Source of the DNA: Gammaproteobacteria bacterium
GTDB lineage: Bacteria; Pseudomonadota; Gammaproteobacteria; HK1
Length of the DNA stretch: 21,409 nt
Assembly (NCBI GenBank): GCA_022822245.1
Contig: JAJECB010000271.1
Location: forward strand, 1-21,409
Direction of reading: 5' to 3'
Shown here in pieces: positions 8,041 to 14,605 of this stretch; within the stretch, counting starts at the first letter, position 1, and the number at the start of each line of letters is the position of its first letter. The notes below the pieces were generated by a model. The model worked only from the letters and a program-made list of their open reading frames with translations. It made no database searches and was not told the DNA's origin. The translations under genes and the position numbers were made by a program.

Positions 8041-9036
8041 GTGATCCGCTACCTCGCCCACCGCCTCCTCGTGATGATCCCCACTCTGGCGATCATCAGC
8101 GCGCTCGTCTTCGTGATCATCCAGCTTCCCGAAGGCGACTTCCTCACGAGCCAGATCGCGGAGCTCGAGGCGCAGGGGGAGACCGTCAACCGCGAGCGGA
8201 TCGAGTTCCTGCGGAGCGAGTACGGGCTCGACCGCCCCCCCGTCGAGCAGTACCTGCGGTGGGTGGCGGGAATGCTCCAGGGCGACTTCGGCTATTCGTT
8301 CGAGCACCGGCTGCCGGTCAACGAGGTGGTGGGGGACCGGCTCTTCCTCACTTTCCTGGTCTCGTTTGCGACCATCGTCTTCACTTGGCTCGTGTCGTTC
8401 CCGATCGGGATCTACTCCGCGACCCACCAGTACAGCGCCGGAGACCACGCCCTCACCTTCCTCGGCTTCATCGGGCTCGCGACCCCGAACTTCCTCCTCG
8501 CCCTCGTGCTCCTTTACTTCGCGAACGTGCACTTCGGGACGTCCATCGGCGGGCTCATGGATCCCGAGTACCTCGGCGAGCCCATGAGCTGGGGCAAGTT
8601 CGTGTCGGTGCTCGAGCACCTGTGGATCCCCGTGGTGGTGATCGGGACGTCGGGGACCGCGGGGATGATCCGCCGCCTTCGCGCGAACCTCCTCGACGAG
8701 CTCGGCAAGCAGTACGTGGTGACCGCGCGCGCCAAGGGCATGCCGCGGATGCGGCTGCTCGTCAAGTACCCCCTGCGGATGGCCCTCAACCCCTTCGTCG
8801 CGGACATCGGGAACCTCCTGCCGCAAGTGGTGTCGGGGGCGGCGGTGGTGGCGGTGGTGCTCTCGCTCCCGACCACCGGGCCGATGCTGATCGACGCGCT
8901 CCGCAGCCAGGACATGTACCTCGCGGGGTCGTTCCTCATGTTCCTCGCGGTGCTGACGGTCGCCGGCATGTTCCTCTCCGACGTGGCCCTCGCCGCCCTC
9001 GACCCCCGCATCCGCTTCGAGGGGGGGCGGAGATGA
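8041..9036 (+). CDS. ABC transporter permease, DppB/OppB (YejB-like)
   Basis: The 331-residue inner-membrane protein starts M-I-R-Y-L-A-H-R-L-L with a first membrane helix (V-M-I-P-T-L-A-I-I-S-A-L-V-F-V-I). Next come the family marks Y-G-L-D-R-P-P-V-E-Q-Y and G-D-F-G-Y-S-F, then about five further helices. The coupling helix contains V-T-A-R-A-K-G-M-P, the EAA-type loop that contacts the ATPase. It forms half of the pore with the next gene product. The GTG start has no good ribosome-binding site of its own. A 27-codon ORF (7961-8044) beginning at the preceding gene's stop ends exactly on this start (GTGA), which suggests coupled translation. Residues 40-60 add a short hydrophilic stretch typical of the YejB subgroup. 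Confidence 0.94.
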   Translation: MIRYLAHRLLVMIPTLAIISALVFVIIQLPEGDFLTSQIAELEAQGETVNRERIEFLRSEYGLDRPPVEQYLRWVAGMLQGDFGYSFEHRLPVNEVVGDRLFLTFLVSFATIVFTWLVSFPIGIYSATHQYSAGDHALTFLGFIGLATPNFLLALVLLYFANVHFGTSIGGLMDPEYLGEPMSWGKFVSVLEHLWIPVVVIGTSGTAGMIRRLRANLLDELGKQYVVTARAKGMPRMRLLVKYPLRMALNPFVADIGNLLPQVVSGAAVVAVVLSLPTTGPMLIDALRSQDMYLAGSFLMFLAVLTVAGMFLSDVALAALDPRIRFEGGRR

Positions 9037-9145
9037 GCGTCGCTGCGCCGCGCCGGCCGCGCGGGCCGCTGCCGTTTGCGGGCGGCGCGGGCGGAAGAAT
9101 TGCGGCGGCCGGGACCTCGGCCACCGAGTCGAGGCGTGCGAAGCG

Positions 9146-10339
9146 ATGAGCGCGGCGGCACCTCCCGGCACCCCCGGCCGGCCGGAGGCGGCGGGACACT
9201 ATGTCTCCCCCGAGCCCTTCGACCCCCATTCCATCGAGGCCCTGACCGAGGAGCAGGAGCGCTACTTCCTCGCGTCGCAGTGGCGGATGATGTGGTGGCG
9301 GCTCAAGCGCCATCGGCTCGCGGTGCTCTCGGGCGCGATCCTCGCCCTGCTGTACTTCGTGGTGGTGTTCGCGGAGGCCATCGCCCCCTACGGGGTTCAC
9401 TCGCGCAACGTCGAGTACGTGTACGCCCCGCCGCAGCAAGTGCACTGGTTCCGGAACGGGGAGCTCGTCGGCCCCTTCGTCTACGACTACGACGTCGAGC
9501 TCGATCTCGAGTACCTCGCCCGGGTGTACACCGAGAACGAGGCGCGGCCGATGCCGCTTCGCTTCTTCTGCCGGGGCGAGCCGTACCGGCTCTGGGGCGT
9601 CATCCCCGCCCGCTTCCACTTCGTGTGCCCGGCCGAGGGCGGGGTCCTGTTCCTCCTCGGGACGGACCGGCTCGGGCGCGACGTGCTGTCGAGGGTCATC
9701 CACGGCGCTCGCGTCTCCCTCACCATCGGAATCATCGGGATCGCGATCAGCTTCGTCATCGGGCTCACCCTGGGGGGGCTCGCCGGCTACTACGGCGGCT
9801 GGATCGACGGCCTGGTGCAGCGGCTCATCGAGATCATCCGCTCCTTCCCGGAGCTGCCCCTGTGGATGGCGCTCTCGGCGGCGCTGCCGGTGACCTGGAG
9901 CCCGATCGGGGTCTTCCTCGGGATCACCATCATCCTCGGCTTCCTCGACTGGACGGGGCTCGCGCGGGCGGTCCGCTCGAAGCTCCTCGCCCTTCGCGAG
10001 GAGGACTTCTGCACCGCCGCGGTGCTCCTCGGGGCGCGCCCGCGCCGGGTCATCGCCCGGCATCTCCTCCCGAACTTCATGAGCCACCTCATCGCGTCCG
10101 CGACCCTGTCGATCCCCTCGATGATCCTCGGCGAGACCGCCCTCAGCTTCCTCGGACTCGGCCTTCGCCCCCCGATCACGAGCTGGGGGGTGCTCCTCAA
10201 CGAGGCCCAGGACATCAACGCGGTCGCCCTCTATCCCTGGCTCATGTTCCCGGTGGTTCCGGTGATCATCGTCGTCCTCGCCTTCAACTTCTTCGGCGAC
10301 GGCCTGCGCGACGCCGCCGACCCCTACCGCGCCGACTGA
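9146..10339 (+). CDS. ABC transporter permease, DppC/OppC (YejE-like)
   Basis: The 397-residue permease has a hydrophilic N-terminal tail of about 55 residues and a first helix (L-A-V-L-S-G-A-I-L-A-L-L-Y-F-V-V-V-F). A periplasmic insert of about 100 residues rich in Tyr/Phe/Arg (about 85-175) follows. The core then runs G-T-D-R-L-G-R-D-V-L-S-R-V-I-H-G-A-R-V-S-L and further helices, with the coupling loop A-A-V-L-L-G-A-R-P-R-R-V-I and the ending G-D-G-L-R-D-A-A-D-P-Y. These are standard OppC-family signatures. The long insert marks the YejE-type branch. It pairs with the upstream permease. The ATG overlaps the stop of a 38-codon ORF (9033-9149) that begins at the previous gene's stop. The gene closes the operon; the next gene is convergent. 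Confidence 0.94.
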   Translation: MSAAAPPGTPGRPEAAGHYVSPEPFDPHSIEALTEEQERYFLASQWRMMWWRLKRHRLAVLSGAILALLYFVVVFAEAIAPYGVHSRNVEYVYAPPQQVHWFRNGELVGPFVYDYDVELDLEYLARVYTENEARPMPLRFFCRGEPYRLWGVIPARFHFVCPAEGGVLFLLGTDRLGRDVLSRVIHGARVSLTIGIIGIAISFVIGLTLGGLAGYYGGWIDGLVQRLIEIIRSFPELPLWMALSAALPVTWSPIGVFLGITIILGFLDWTGLARAVRSKLLALREEDFCTAAVLLGARPRRVIARHLLPNFMSHLIASATLSIPSMILGETALSFLGLGLRPPITSWGVLLNEAQDINAVALYPWLMFPVVPVIIVVLAFNFFGDGLRDAADPYRAD

Positions 10340-10393
10340 CTGGCCGCGATCGATACCGCCGCCCGTCGCATGGTTCGGTGTCGAGAAACAGGC

Positions 10394-10510
10394 TCACGTC
10401 CGGCCGGCCGTGGCTTCCAGGATGCGCTTTCGCTCGTCGTCGTCGAGGCGATCTTCGGCGTCCCATTGCTCGATCTGCCCGTCGGTGTAGTGCTGTACTT
10501 GGGGGACCAT
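10394..10510 (-). CDS. Small acidic hypothetical protein downstream of slipin
   Basis: This 38-residue ORF, M-V-P-Q-V-Q-H-Y-T-D-G-Q-I-E-Q-W-D then A-E-D-R-L-D-D-D-E-R-K-R-I-L, has strongly coding-like codon use (third positions mostly G/C) and a single predicted acidic amphipathic helix. It follows the slipin gene on the same strand after a 100-base gap that contains a strong hairpin. No clear ribosome-binding site precedes the ATG. The frame stays open upstream to 10615, but that extension runs through the hairpin and is Gly/Arg/Pro rich, so I leave it out. The function is unknown. Confidence 0.4.
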   Translation of the reverse strand: MVPQVQHYTDGQIEQWDAEDRLDDDERKRILEATAGRT

Positions 10511-10545
10511 GGCGTTCGGCGGGCCGGTGAGGAGCCCCCGCCGGG

Positions 10546-10575
10546 GACGGGGGACGGAACCGTCCGTCCCCCGTC
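10546..10575. terminator. Strong GC hairpin after the slipin gene
   Basis: A perfect 13-bp stem (GACGGGGGACGGA pairing with TCCGTCCCCCGTC) closes a 4-base loop ACCG. It lies 37 bases past the slipin stop. There is no T-run on the minus strand, so it may act as an mRNA-stabilising or attenuating hairpin as well as a weak terminator. Confidence 0.5.
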
Positions 10576-10611
10576 TTGCTCCGCCTCCCGGGACGTTGCC
10601 GCCGCGGCGCG

Positions 10612-11766
10612 TCACTCGGCCCGGACCCCGATGCGGACGGTGTCGTTGAGCACGCCGTCCAGACCGCCGAAGACGGTCAGGCGGTCGACCTTGTCCGCCA
10701 CCTTCTCGAGCGCCTCCAGCTCCTTGAGGCGCATGAGAGTCGGGTTCTCATCCATGAGCTTCGCCGTGTTGAGCAGCGAACGGGTCGCCGCCGTCTCCTC
10801 CCGGCGCTTGATGACGTTGGCCTGGGCGGCCTTCTCCGCCTCGACGACCTGGTTGAGAAGCTCGCGCATGTCGCCGGGCAGGATCAGGTCCTTCACGCCT
10901 GTCTTCGTCACCTCGATCCCGTGCGCCGACGCGTTCTCGCGCACGTGGTCCAGGATCGACTGGTCGAGCTGGCCCTTGTTCTCGAGCAGCGCGTCCAGGG
11001 TCCGGGTTCCGACCGCCTGCCGGAGGCCGAACTGGAGCTCCCGGTAGAGGTACTCGGTGAACCGGTCCAGGCTGCTCCGCGCCTTCACCGGGTCCGAGAC
11101 CCGGTACGACGCGGTGAGGTTCACCCGGATCGTCACCTTGTCCCGGGTCAGGATCTCCTGGCCCTGGACCTCCATCGGCTGCAGGCGCTGGTCGACCTGC
11201 TCGACCTGCACGGTCCGGTTGAACGTCCAGTACGCGTAGAGCCCCGGATCGAGCGTGCGCACGAGCCGGCCGTCCACCAGCAGCAGTCCGACGTGGCGGT
11301 CGGCGATCTCCGCGACGTGGACGTGGCGGTTGCGGGCCATCGCGAACGGCGAGTCCGGGCGCGGCCGGGCGAGCAGCCGGCGGACCGGCTCCGGAACCTC
11401 CGGGTCGGCGCCGAGCTGCACGCGCTCGACCCGCACGTCCGCCGCGTCCTTCCAGTAGTACCGGCGGCTACCGGGCGGCAGCACCCCGGTGAGAACCCCG
11501 TCGACGTAGACGAGCCCCGCCTCGTCGTCGCCAAGCCGGGCGATGACGAAGTGGTCGGTGACGAGTGCCGGCACCGCGCGGACGAGGACATCCAGGTGCG
11601 GGTGCGTGAACTCGACGCTGGAGATGTCGTGGACCTCGACCTCCACCCGGCGGTGCGGATCGGCGATCCGGTGCACGCCCGGGTCGAGCACGGCCTGGAG
11701 CGATCGATCCCGGAAGAGCAGGCCACGCTCGTGCCGGGCGATGACGATACGCTGGTACGGGTACAT
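10612..11766 (-). CDS. Slipin family SPFH/Band 7 protein (long form)
   Basis: The ATG at 11766 has AGGAGG seven bases upstream, giving 384 residues; an open frame to 11820 lacks a better start. Residues about 150-320 form the SPFH domain: R-L-Q-P-M-E-V-Q-G-Q-E-I-L-T-R-D-K-V-T-I then D-P-V-K-A, an L-D-A-L-L-E-N-K region, and the A-E-K-A-A-Q-A-N helix typical of stomatin/slipin proteins. Unlike short slipins there is no clear N-terminal membrane helix. Instead a beta unit is repeated three times (about 6-34, 73-105, 151-180), each with G-L-(L/V)-(F/Y/L)-x-D-(R/G) and L-D/P-P-G. Slipins form membrane-associated rings linked to stress and membrane microdomains. No partner NfeD-type protease is in view. 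Confidence 0.92.
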   Translation of the reverse strand: MYPYQRIVIARHERGLLFRDRSLQAVLDPGVHRIADPHRRVEVEVHDISSVEFTHPHLDVLVRAVPALVTDHFVIARLGDDEAGLVYVDGVLTGVLPPGSRRYYWKDAADVRVERVQLGADPEVPEPVRRLLARPRPDSPFAMARNRHVHVAEIADRHVGLLLVDGRLVRTLDPGLYAYWTFNRTVQVEQVDQRLQPMEVQGQEILTRDKVTIRVNLTASYRVSDPVKARSSLDRFTEYLYRELQFGLRQAVGTRTLDALLENKGQLDQSILDHVRENASAHGIEVTKTGVKDLILPGDMRELLNQVVEAEKAAQANVIKRREETAATRSLLNTAKLMDENPTLMRLKELEALEKVADKVDRLTVFGGLDGVLNDTVRIGVRAE

Positions 11767-12197
11767 CAGGTGCCTCCTGCGTAATGTATTGATAGATGGA
11801 TCCCTGGCCCTTCTCTTCACCGGTACTCGTCGAAACGAGACGCCACCGACCGGTATTCGCTACGTCCTCTTCATTTCTCGGGTCCTCCTTTGATGCGGAT
11901 GCGGAAGTGGTGGATTCAGGAACGGCAGCCGCCCGCGCGAACCGGCGTGCATGCGGACGGGTGGATGGGAAGGACGGCCCACGCCGGCGGACGGGCGCCG
12001 CGGGCACGTCGCCGCGGGGCGGCCGGCCGGTCGATCACGATCCGCTCCGTCGAAGCGCGGGAGGTCCGTCTCCGTTCGTGATCGCGGCACCGGCGGCGCG
12101 GCGGCGGCGTGGCGCATCGGCGCTCGAGGTCGCGTCCGGCGCCGTGCGTGAGCGGACCGTTCGGCCCGCCCGCGCACCGGGCCGCTTCCCGGTGGTG
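11767..12197. other. Non-coding upstream region of slipin
   Basis: No convincing gene is visible in these 431 bases. Near the slipin start is an AT-richer stretch (11775-11800) that could hold the promoter. Two near-identical 11-mers, ACCGGTACTCG (11819-11829) and ACCGGTATTCG (11849-11859), lie 30 bases apart on one helical face. Between them is the small inverted repeat CTCGT-CGAA-ACGAG. The remainder to 12197 is GC-rich without clear signals. Confidence 0.4.
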
Positions 12198-12278
12198 ATG
12201 CTGACGCGCATCAAGGCGGCGGATTCGAACCGCAGGGCCTGACGGCCCCTGCCAGCGAGCGAATTTGCAGTTCGCGTT
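12198..12278 (-). other. Structured tail with tRNA-like arms downstream of the tRNA
   Basis: Reading the minus strand from the tRNA 3' end there are four consecutive hairpins. The first is an anticodon-arm look-alike GCGAA-CTGCAAA-TTCGC (12259-12275), whose 7-base loop carries GCA, the Cys anticodon. Next is CAGGGGCC-GTCA-GGCCCTG (12233-12251), like a long variable arm. Then comes a T-arm look-alike GCGG-TTCGAAT-CCGC (12219-12233), and last GATGC-GCGTCA-GCATC (12198-12213). The first three together resemble the 3' half of a class II tRNA, but no matching 5' half or acceptor strand exists. It is likely a tRNA remnant or a structured RNA tail. Confidence 0.4.
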
Positions 12279-12351
12279 GCTCGAAGGAGGGAATCGAACC
12301 CTCGTCCTGTGATCCCGAGTCACATGCTCTGTCCAACTGAGCTACTTCGCT
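12279..12351 (-). tRNA. tRNA-Pro-like gene, anticodon CGG, with mismatched acceptor end
   Basis: A full cloverleaf can be drawn. Acceptor strand AGCGAAG, T8-A9, D-stem GCTC/GAGC with loop AGTTGGACA, anticodon arm TGTGA-CTCGGGA-TCACA (anticodon CGG, with G37), 4-base variable loop GGAC, T-arm GAGGG-TTCGATT-CCCTC, then CTTCGAG and C73. All conserved core bases (T8, A14, G15-C48, G18G19, T33, TTC 54-56, A58) are present. The outer two acceptor pairs fail (A1/G72, G2/A71) and no CCA is encoded. An 8-bp inverted repeat, TCGCTGGC (12347-12354) and GCCAGCGA (12251-12258), brackets the gene and could pair the 5' end with a site further downstream. The anticodon points to proline, but the acceptor is unlike ordinary bacterial tRNA-Pro. 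It may be an orphan, decaying or unusual tRNA. Confidence 0.7.
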
Positions 12352-12649
12352 GGCGTAACGAGCCGCGGGCGCCGAATGACACACGCCGTGCGATGGTCAG
12401 CCTGGGCGCGCCGGACCGGCATCCGGAACCGGAACCGCTATTCGGTCCGCGATCTCATTACCCGATGGACGGCCCCCGATGCGGCGGCCGTCATGGTTCG
12501 TTCGGCGCGTGAGGCACGCGCCGTTTCGGGCCCGGCGGTTCGGAGCGCGGATCGCGCGGCGCAAGCCCCGGGTACGGTGTCGTGCGGTGTACCGCGGTCG
12601 AGCGTTCGCGTCCGCTCCGGAGGTGCCGGGCGGTCGAACTCATCCGAGC

Positions 12650-12660
12650 TGTCAAAGAGC
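12650..12660 (-). promoter_or_regulatory. boxA-like antitermination motif
   Basis: The minus strand reads GCTCTTTGACA, close to the boxA element (GCTCTTTNACA) of proteobacterial rRNA leaders. It lies just downstream of a terminator and about 300 bases upstream of the tRNA-like gene. No 16S or 23S rRNA sequence is present in the window. The match is short and may be chance. Confidence 0.35.
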
Positions 12661-12695
12661 GGTCCGGATGCACGAGCATCCGGGGCCGGGGCAAC

Positions 12696-12734
12696 AAAAA
12701 AGCCCCGGTCGGGCTGCACGCCGGCCGGGGCTTT
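12696..12734 (-). terminator. Intrinsic terminator (minus strand)
   Basis: Stem AAAGCCCCGG / CCGGGGCTTT encloses a 16-base loop and is followed on the minus strand by a run of six T, the textbook form of a Rho-independent terminator. On the plus strand only three T follow. A second copy of CCGGGGC at 12686-12692 can compete for the same GCCCCGG arm. Confidence 0.8.
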
Positions 12735-12740
12735 CGCTTC

Positions 12741-12798
12741 CGGGAGACGTGCGGCGGAGCCTTCCTCCGCGGGTCTCCCGATCGATGTCCGGGAGACC
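12741..12798 (-). other. Mutually exclusive hairpins (attenuator-like)
   Basis: GTCTCCCG (12773-12780) can pair either with CGGGAGAC at 12741-12748, enclosing an inner GCGGAG/CTCCGC stem, or with CGGGAGAC at 12790-12797 across a 9-base loop. Both stems have 8-9 perfect pairs and share one arm, so only one can form at a time. The set lies just before the terminator on the minus strand, the layout of an attenuator or structured small RNA. Confidence 0.5.
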
Positions 12799-12992
12799 TA
12801 GGCCATGAGCTCACCGTTCATGGTCCGTGAGTCGGAGCTGGGCCAATGCCATGCTTCGCGGTCGAGAACGCGCGCTGGCGCCGTCCGGTGGCAAGGCCGG
12901 CGTGATCCGTTCACTGAATTGGGCAAGGTCTTCGGCAAAGTCCTGTCTCTCGTTCCGGGCGCGCGGCCGCTCGTGGTCCCGAAGGGCCGCGC

Positions 12993-13020
12993 AGTTTACT
13001 CGGCAATGTGACGATGTCAA
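12993..13020 (-). promoter_or_regulatory. Sigma-70-type promoter with GC-rich discriminator
   Basis: The minus strand has a perfect -35 TTGACA (13020-13015), a 16-base spacer, -10 TAAACT (12998-12993) and then GCGCGGCC. A GC-rich discriminator right after the -10 is typical of stable-RNA promoters under stringent control. A transcript would start near 12986 and meet the terminator about 290 bases later. Confidence 0.6.
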
Positions 13021-13132
13021 CCGCTCCGGGCGCGACGAGGACGCCGTCGAATCGCCGGGGCGGAGACTGCAACCGCGGCGGCAAGTCGTCAGGGAAACGG
13101 TCGCTGTCGGGGTCGGGACGATGCGGGCGGGA

Positions 13133-13969
13133 TCAGCGCGCGCGGTCGAGGGAGTCGAGGAAGGCGCGGATGGCGGGCCAGTAGCCGGGGTGGAGGTGGA
13201 TGCGGTTGTGATCGGCCCCCGAGAGGAGGACCCACCGCTTCGGGCCGCGCCACGCGTCGTGCAGGCGCCGTGAGTGGGAGGACGGAACGATCCGGTCGCG
13301 TTCGCCCGCGAGCGCGAGGAGGGGCGCGTCGATGGCCGGCGCGTGCGCGAGGGAGTCGAAAGGGTGCCTCAGCATGAGCGACACCGGAACGAAGGGATAG
13401 TGCCTTTGGCCGACGCTCTTCAGGCTGTCGAAGGGGGAGACGAGGAGGACGCCCCGTACCGGCCGCGCCGCGGCGAGCGGCACCGCGACCGCACTTCCGA
13501 GGCTCCGGCCGAAGACGACGATGCGCCCCGGATCGACGTCCTCGCGCGCGGCGAGCCGGTCGTGGATGACGAGGGCGTCCGCGACGAGCGCGGCCTCGCC
13601 CGGCCGCCCCTCGCTCCGCCCGTAGCCGCGGTAGTTGAACGCCGCCAATGACCACGGGGCGAGCGCGTCCGCCTCGAACACCTGTCCCGACACCTCCTCG
13701 GCGTTGCCCCCGAAGTAGATGACGAGGCCCGGACGGGCGGCCGCCTCCTCGGACCCGTGCCGGAGCCAGCCGTGGAGGCGCGTTCCGTCCGCCGCCCGCA
13801 CCTCGATCTCGCTGATCCCGGGAAGCGCTCGAAGGGCGTTGCGCGTGCTTTCCGGGAGCGAGCGGGGAAGGAAGATGAGCCGTTCCTGGAGCAGGTAGAG
13901 CAGCGCGCAGAGCGCGGCGAATCCCGCGAGCACCGTGAGGAGCAGGGACAACAACCTTCTCCAGGGCAC
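13133..13969 (-). CDS. Membrane-anchored alpha/beta hydrolase (ABHD13/BEM46-like)
   Basis: The 278-residue protein has an N-terminal membrane helix (about residues 5-27) and then a periplasm-facing or membrane-bound alpha/beta hydrolase domain. The nucleophile elbow is G-R-S-L-G with Ser156. The acid is Asp225 in G-E-R-D-R-I-V-P and the base His254 in G-A-D-H-N. Y-F-G-G-N-A (85-90) is the oxyanion region, and F-N-Y-R-G-Y-G-R-S is the usual strand-4 motif. The pattern L-Q-E-R-L-I-F-L-P-R after the helix is typical of the BEM46/ABHD13 group. The start is GTG with GGGG about eight bases upstream. The substrate is unknown; an acyl-ester or thioester hydrolase role is inferred. It is the last gene of a same-strand group with the Nudix and SDR genes. 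Confidence 0.9.
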   Translation of the reverse strand: MPWRRLLSLLLTVLAGFAALCALLYLLQERLIFLPRSLPESTRNALRALPGISEIEVRAADGTRLHGWLRHGSEEAAARPGLVIYFGGNAEEVSGQVFEADALAPWSLAAFNYRGYGRSEGRPGEAALVADALVIHDRLAAREDVDPGRIVVFGRSLGSAVAVPLAAARPVRGVLLVSPFDSLKSVGQRHYPFVPVSLMLRHPFDSLAHAPAIDAPLLALAGERDRIVPSSHSRRLHDAWRGPKRWVLLSGADHNRIHLHPGYWPAIRAFLDSLDRAR

Positions 13970-14014
13970 CCGTACGTCCCCACCCTCAGCCGGACGAGGC
14001 AGGCCCCGGCGGGC

Positions 14015-14032
14015 GGGTCCGGCTCCGGACCC
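14015..14032. terminator. GC hairpin between Nudix and hydrolase genes
   Basis: GGGTCCG-GCTC-CGGACCC is a perfect 7-bp stem 60 bases past the Nudix stop. It has no T-run, so it may be a weak terminator or only a processing hairpin. Confidence 0.3.
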
Positions 14033-14092
14033 GGGTCAACGGATCGCGCAGGCCTCGAGCGGCGGCGCCCATGGCGGGGACGTCGCCCGGCA

Positions 14093-14605
14093 TCAGGCGG
14101 CGGTGGGGGACTTGAGGAGGTCGGCGAGCACGACGCGGTCGGTCGGGAACGCGATGGCGGCGGGGAGCGCGTCGAGGGCGAAGTACTCCACCCGGTCGAG
14201 GTCGTCCGCGGCCTGCGGCTCGCCGCCCGCCGCCTCGCCCCGGAACCAGATCCCGACCGTGTGCATCGCCGGGTTGTGGAAGTTCGAGTGCACCGCGAAG
14301 ACCTCGCCGAGCTCGACGTCGATGCCGGTCTCCTCCTGGAACTCGCGCCGCGCCGCGTCGCGCACGTCCTCGTCGTACTCGACGTAGCCGCAGGGGATGC
14401 ACCAGGCGCCTCGGTACGCTCCACGCGCGCGCCGCCCGAGGAGGACCCGTCCGCCGCCGTCCTCCAGGATCACCGCCACCCCGACCGCGGGGTTCTGCCA
14501 GAAGACGAACGAGCAGTCCGGGCAGACGAGCCGGTCGAGGCCGTGGATCGCGCGCCGGCCGAGTCCCGCTCCGCACTTCGGGCAGAACGAGAACTCGCGC
14601 GGCAT
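14093..14605 (-). CDS. Nudix hydrolase with N-terminal zinc ribbon
   Basis: The 170-residue protein has a zinc ribbon (C-P-K-C at 8-11, C-P-D-C at 28-31) followed by F-W-Q-N-P-A-V-G-V-A-V-I. A complete Nudix box spans residues 73-95 (G-x5-E-x7-R-E-F-x-E-E-x-G-I), so metal-dependent pyrophosphohydrolase activity is expected. Length and zinc ribbon fit the single-ribbon Nudix group related to NudC-like ADP-ribose/NADH hydrolases; the nucleotide substrate is not determined. The ATG sits inside the SDR stop (TGATG), so the two are translationally coupled. This may link an NAD(P)-dependent dehydrogenase with dinucleotide clean-up. Confidence 0.92.
   Translation of the reverse strand: MPREFSFCPKCGAGLGRRAIHGLDRLVCPDCSFVFWQNPAVGVAVILEDGGGRVLLGRRARGAYRGAWCIPCGYVEYDEDVRDAARREFQEETGIDVELGEVFAVHSNFHNPAMHTVGIWFRGEAAGGEPQAADDLDRVEYFALDALPAAIAFPTDRVVLADLLKSPTAA

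Larger units (their letters stand above)
12352..13132. other. Long non-coding region with signals on the minus strand
   Basis: No protein gene is convincing in these 781 bases. Open frames here are Arg/Pro/Ser rich and inconsistent with neighbouring codon use. Contents: a hairpin CGGCGCGTG-AGG-CACGCGCCG (12503-12523), a boxA-like motif (12650-12660), a perfect hairpin CCGGATGC-ACGA-GCATCCGG (12664-12683), a terminator (12696-12734), a set of alternative hairpins (12741-12798) and a promoter (12993-13020), described separately. Confidence 0.6.

Noticed and set aside
11791..11860. Sigma-54 promoter for slipin
   Set aside because: A TGGC-like box is present upstream but the GC dinucleotide at the required spacing is missing.
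12198..12351. selC (tRNA-Sec) to match the selenoprotein
   Set aside because: The anticodons seen are CGG and GCA, not TCA. The acceptor/T-arm geometry of tRNA-Sec (8-bp acceptor, 5-bp T stem with long extra arm) cannot be drawn on one molecule.
12503..12523. 9-bp hairpin as a terminator
   Set aside because: No T-run on either strand and no gene ends nearby; kept only as part of the non-coding region description.
12811..13020. 69-codon minus-strand ORF containing R-Q-D-F-A-E-D-L-A-Q-F
   Set aside because: Its start lies upstream of the predicted transcription start, there is no ribosome-binding site and no family is recognised; the region is better read as RNA leader.
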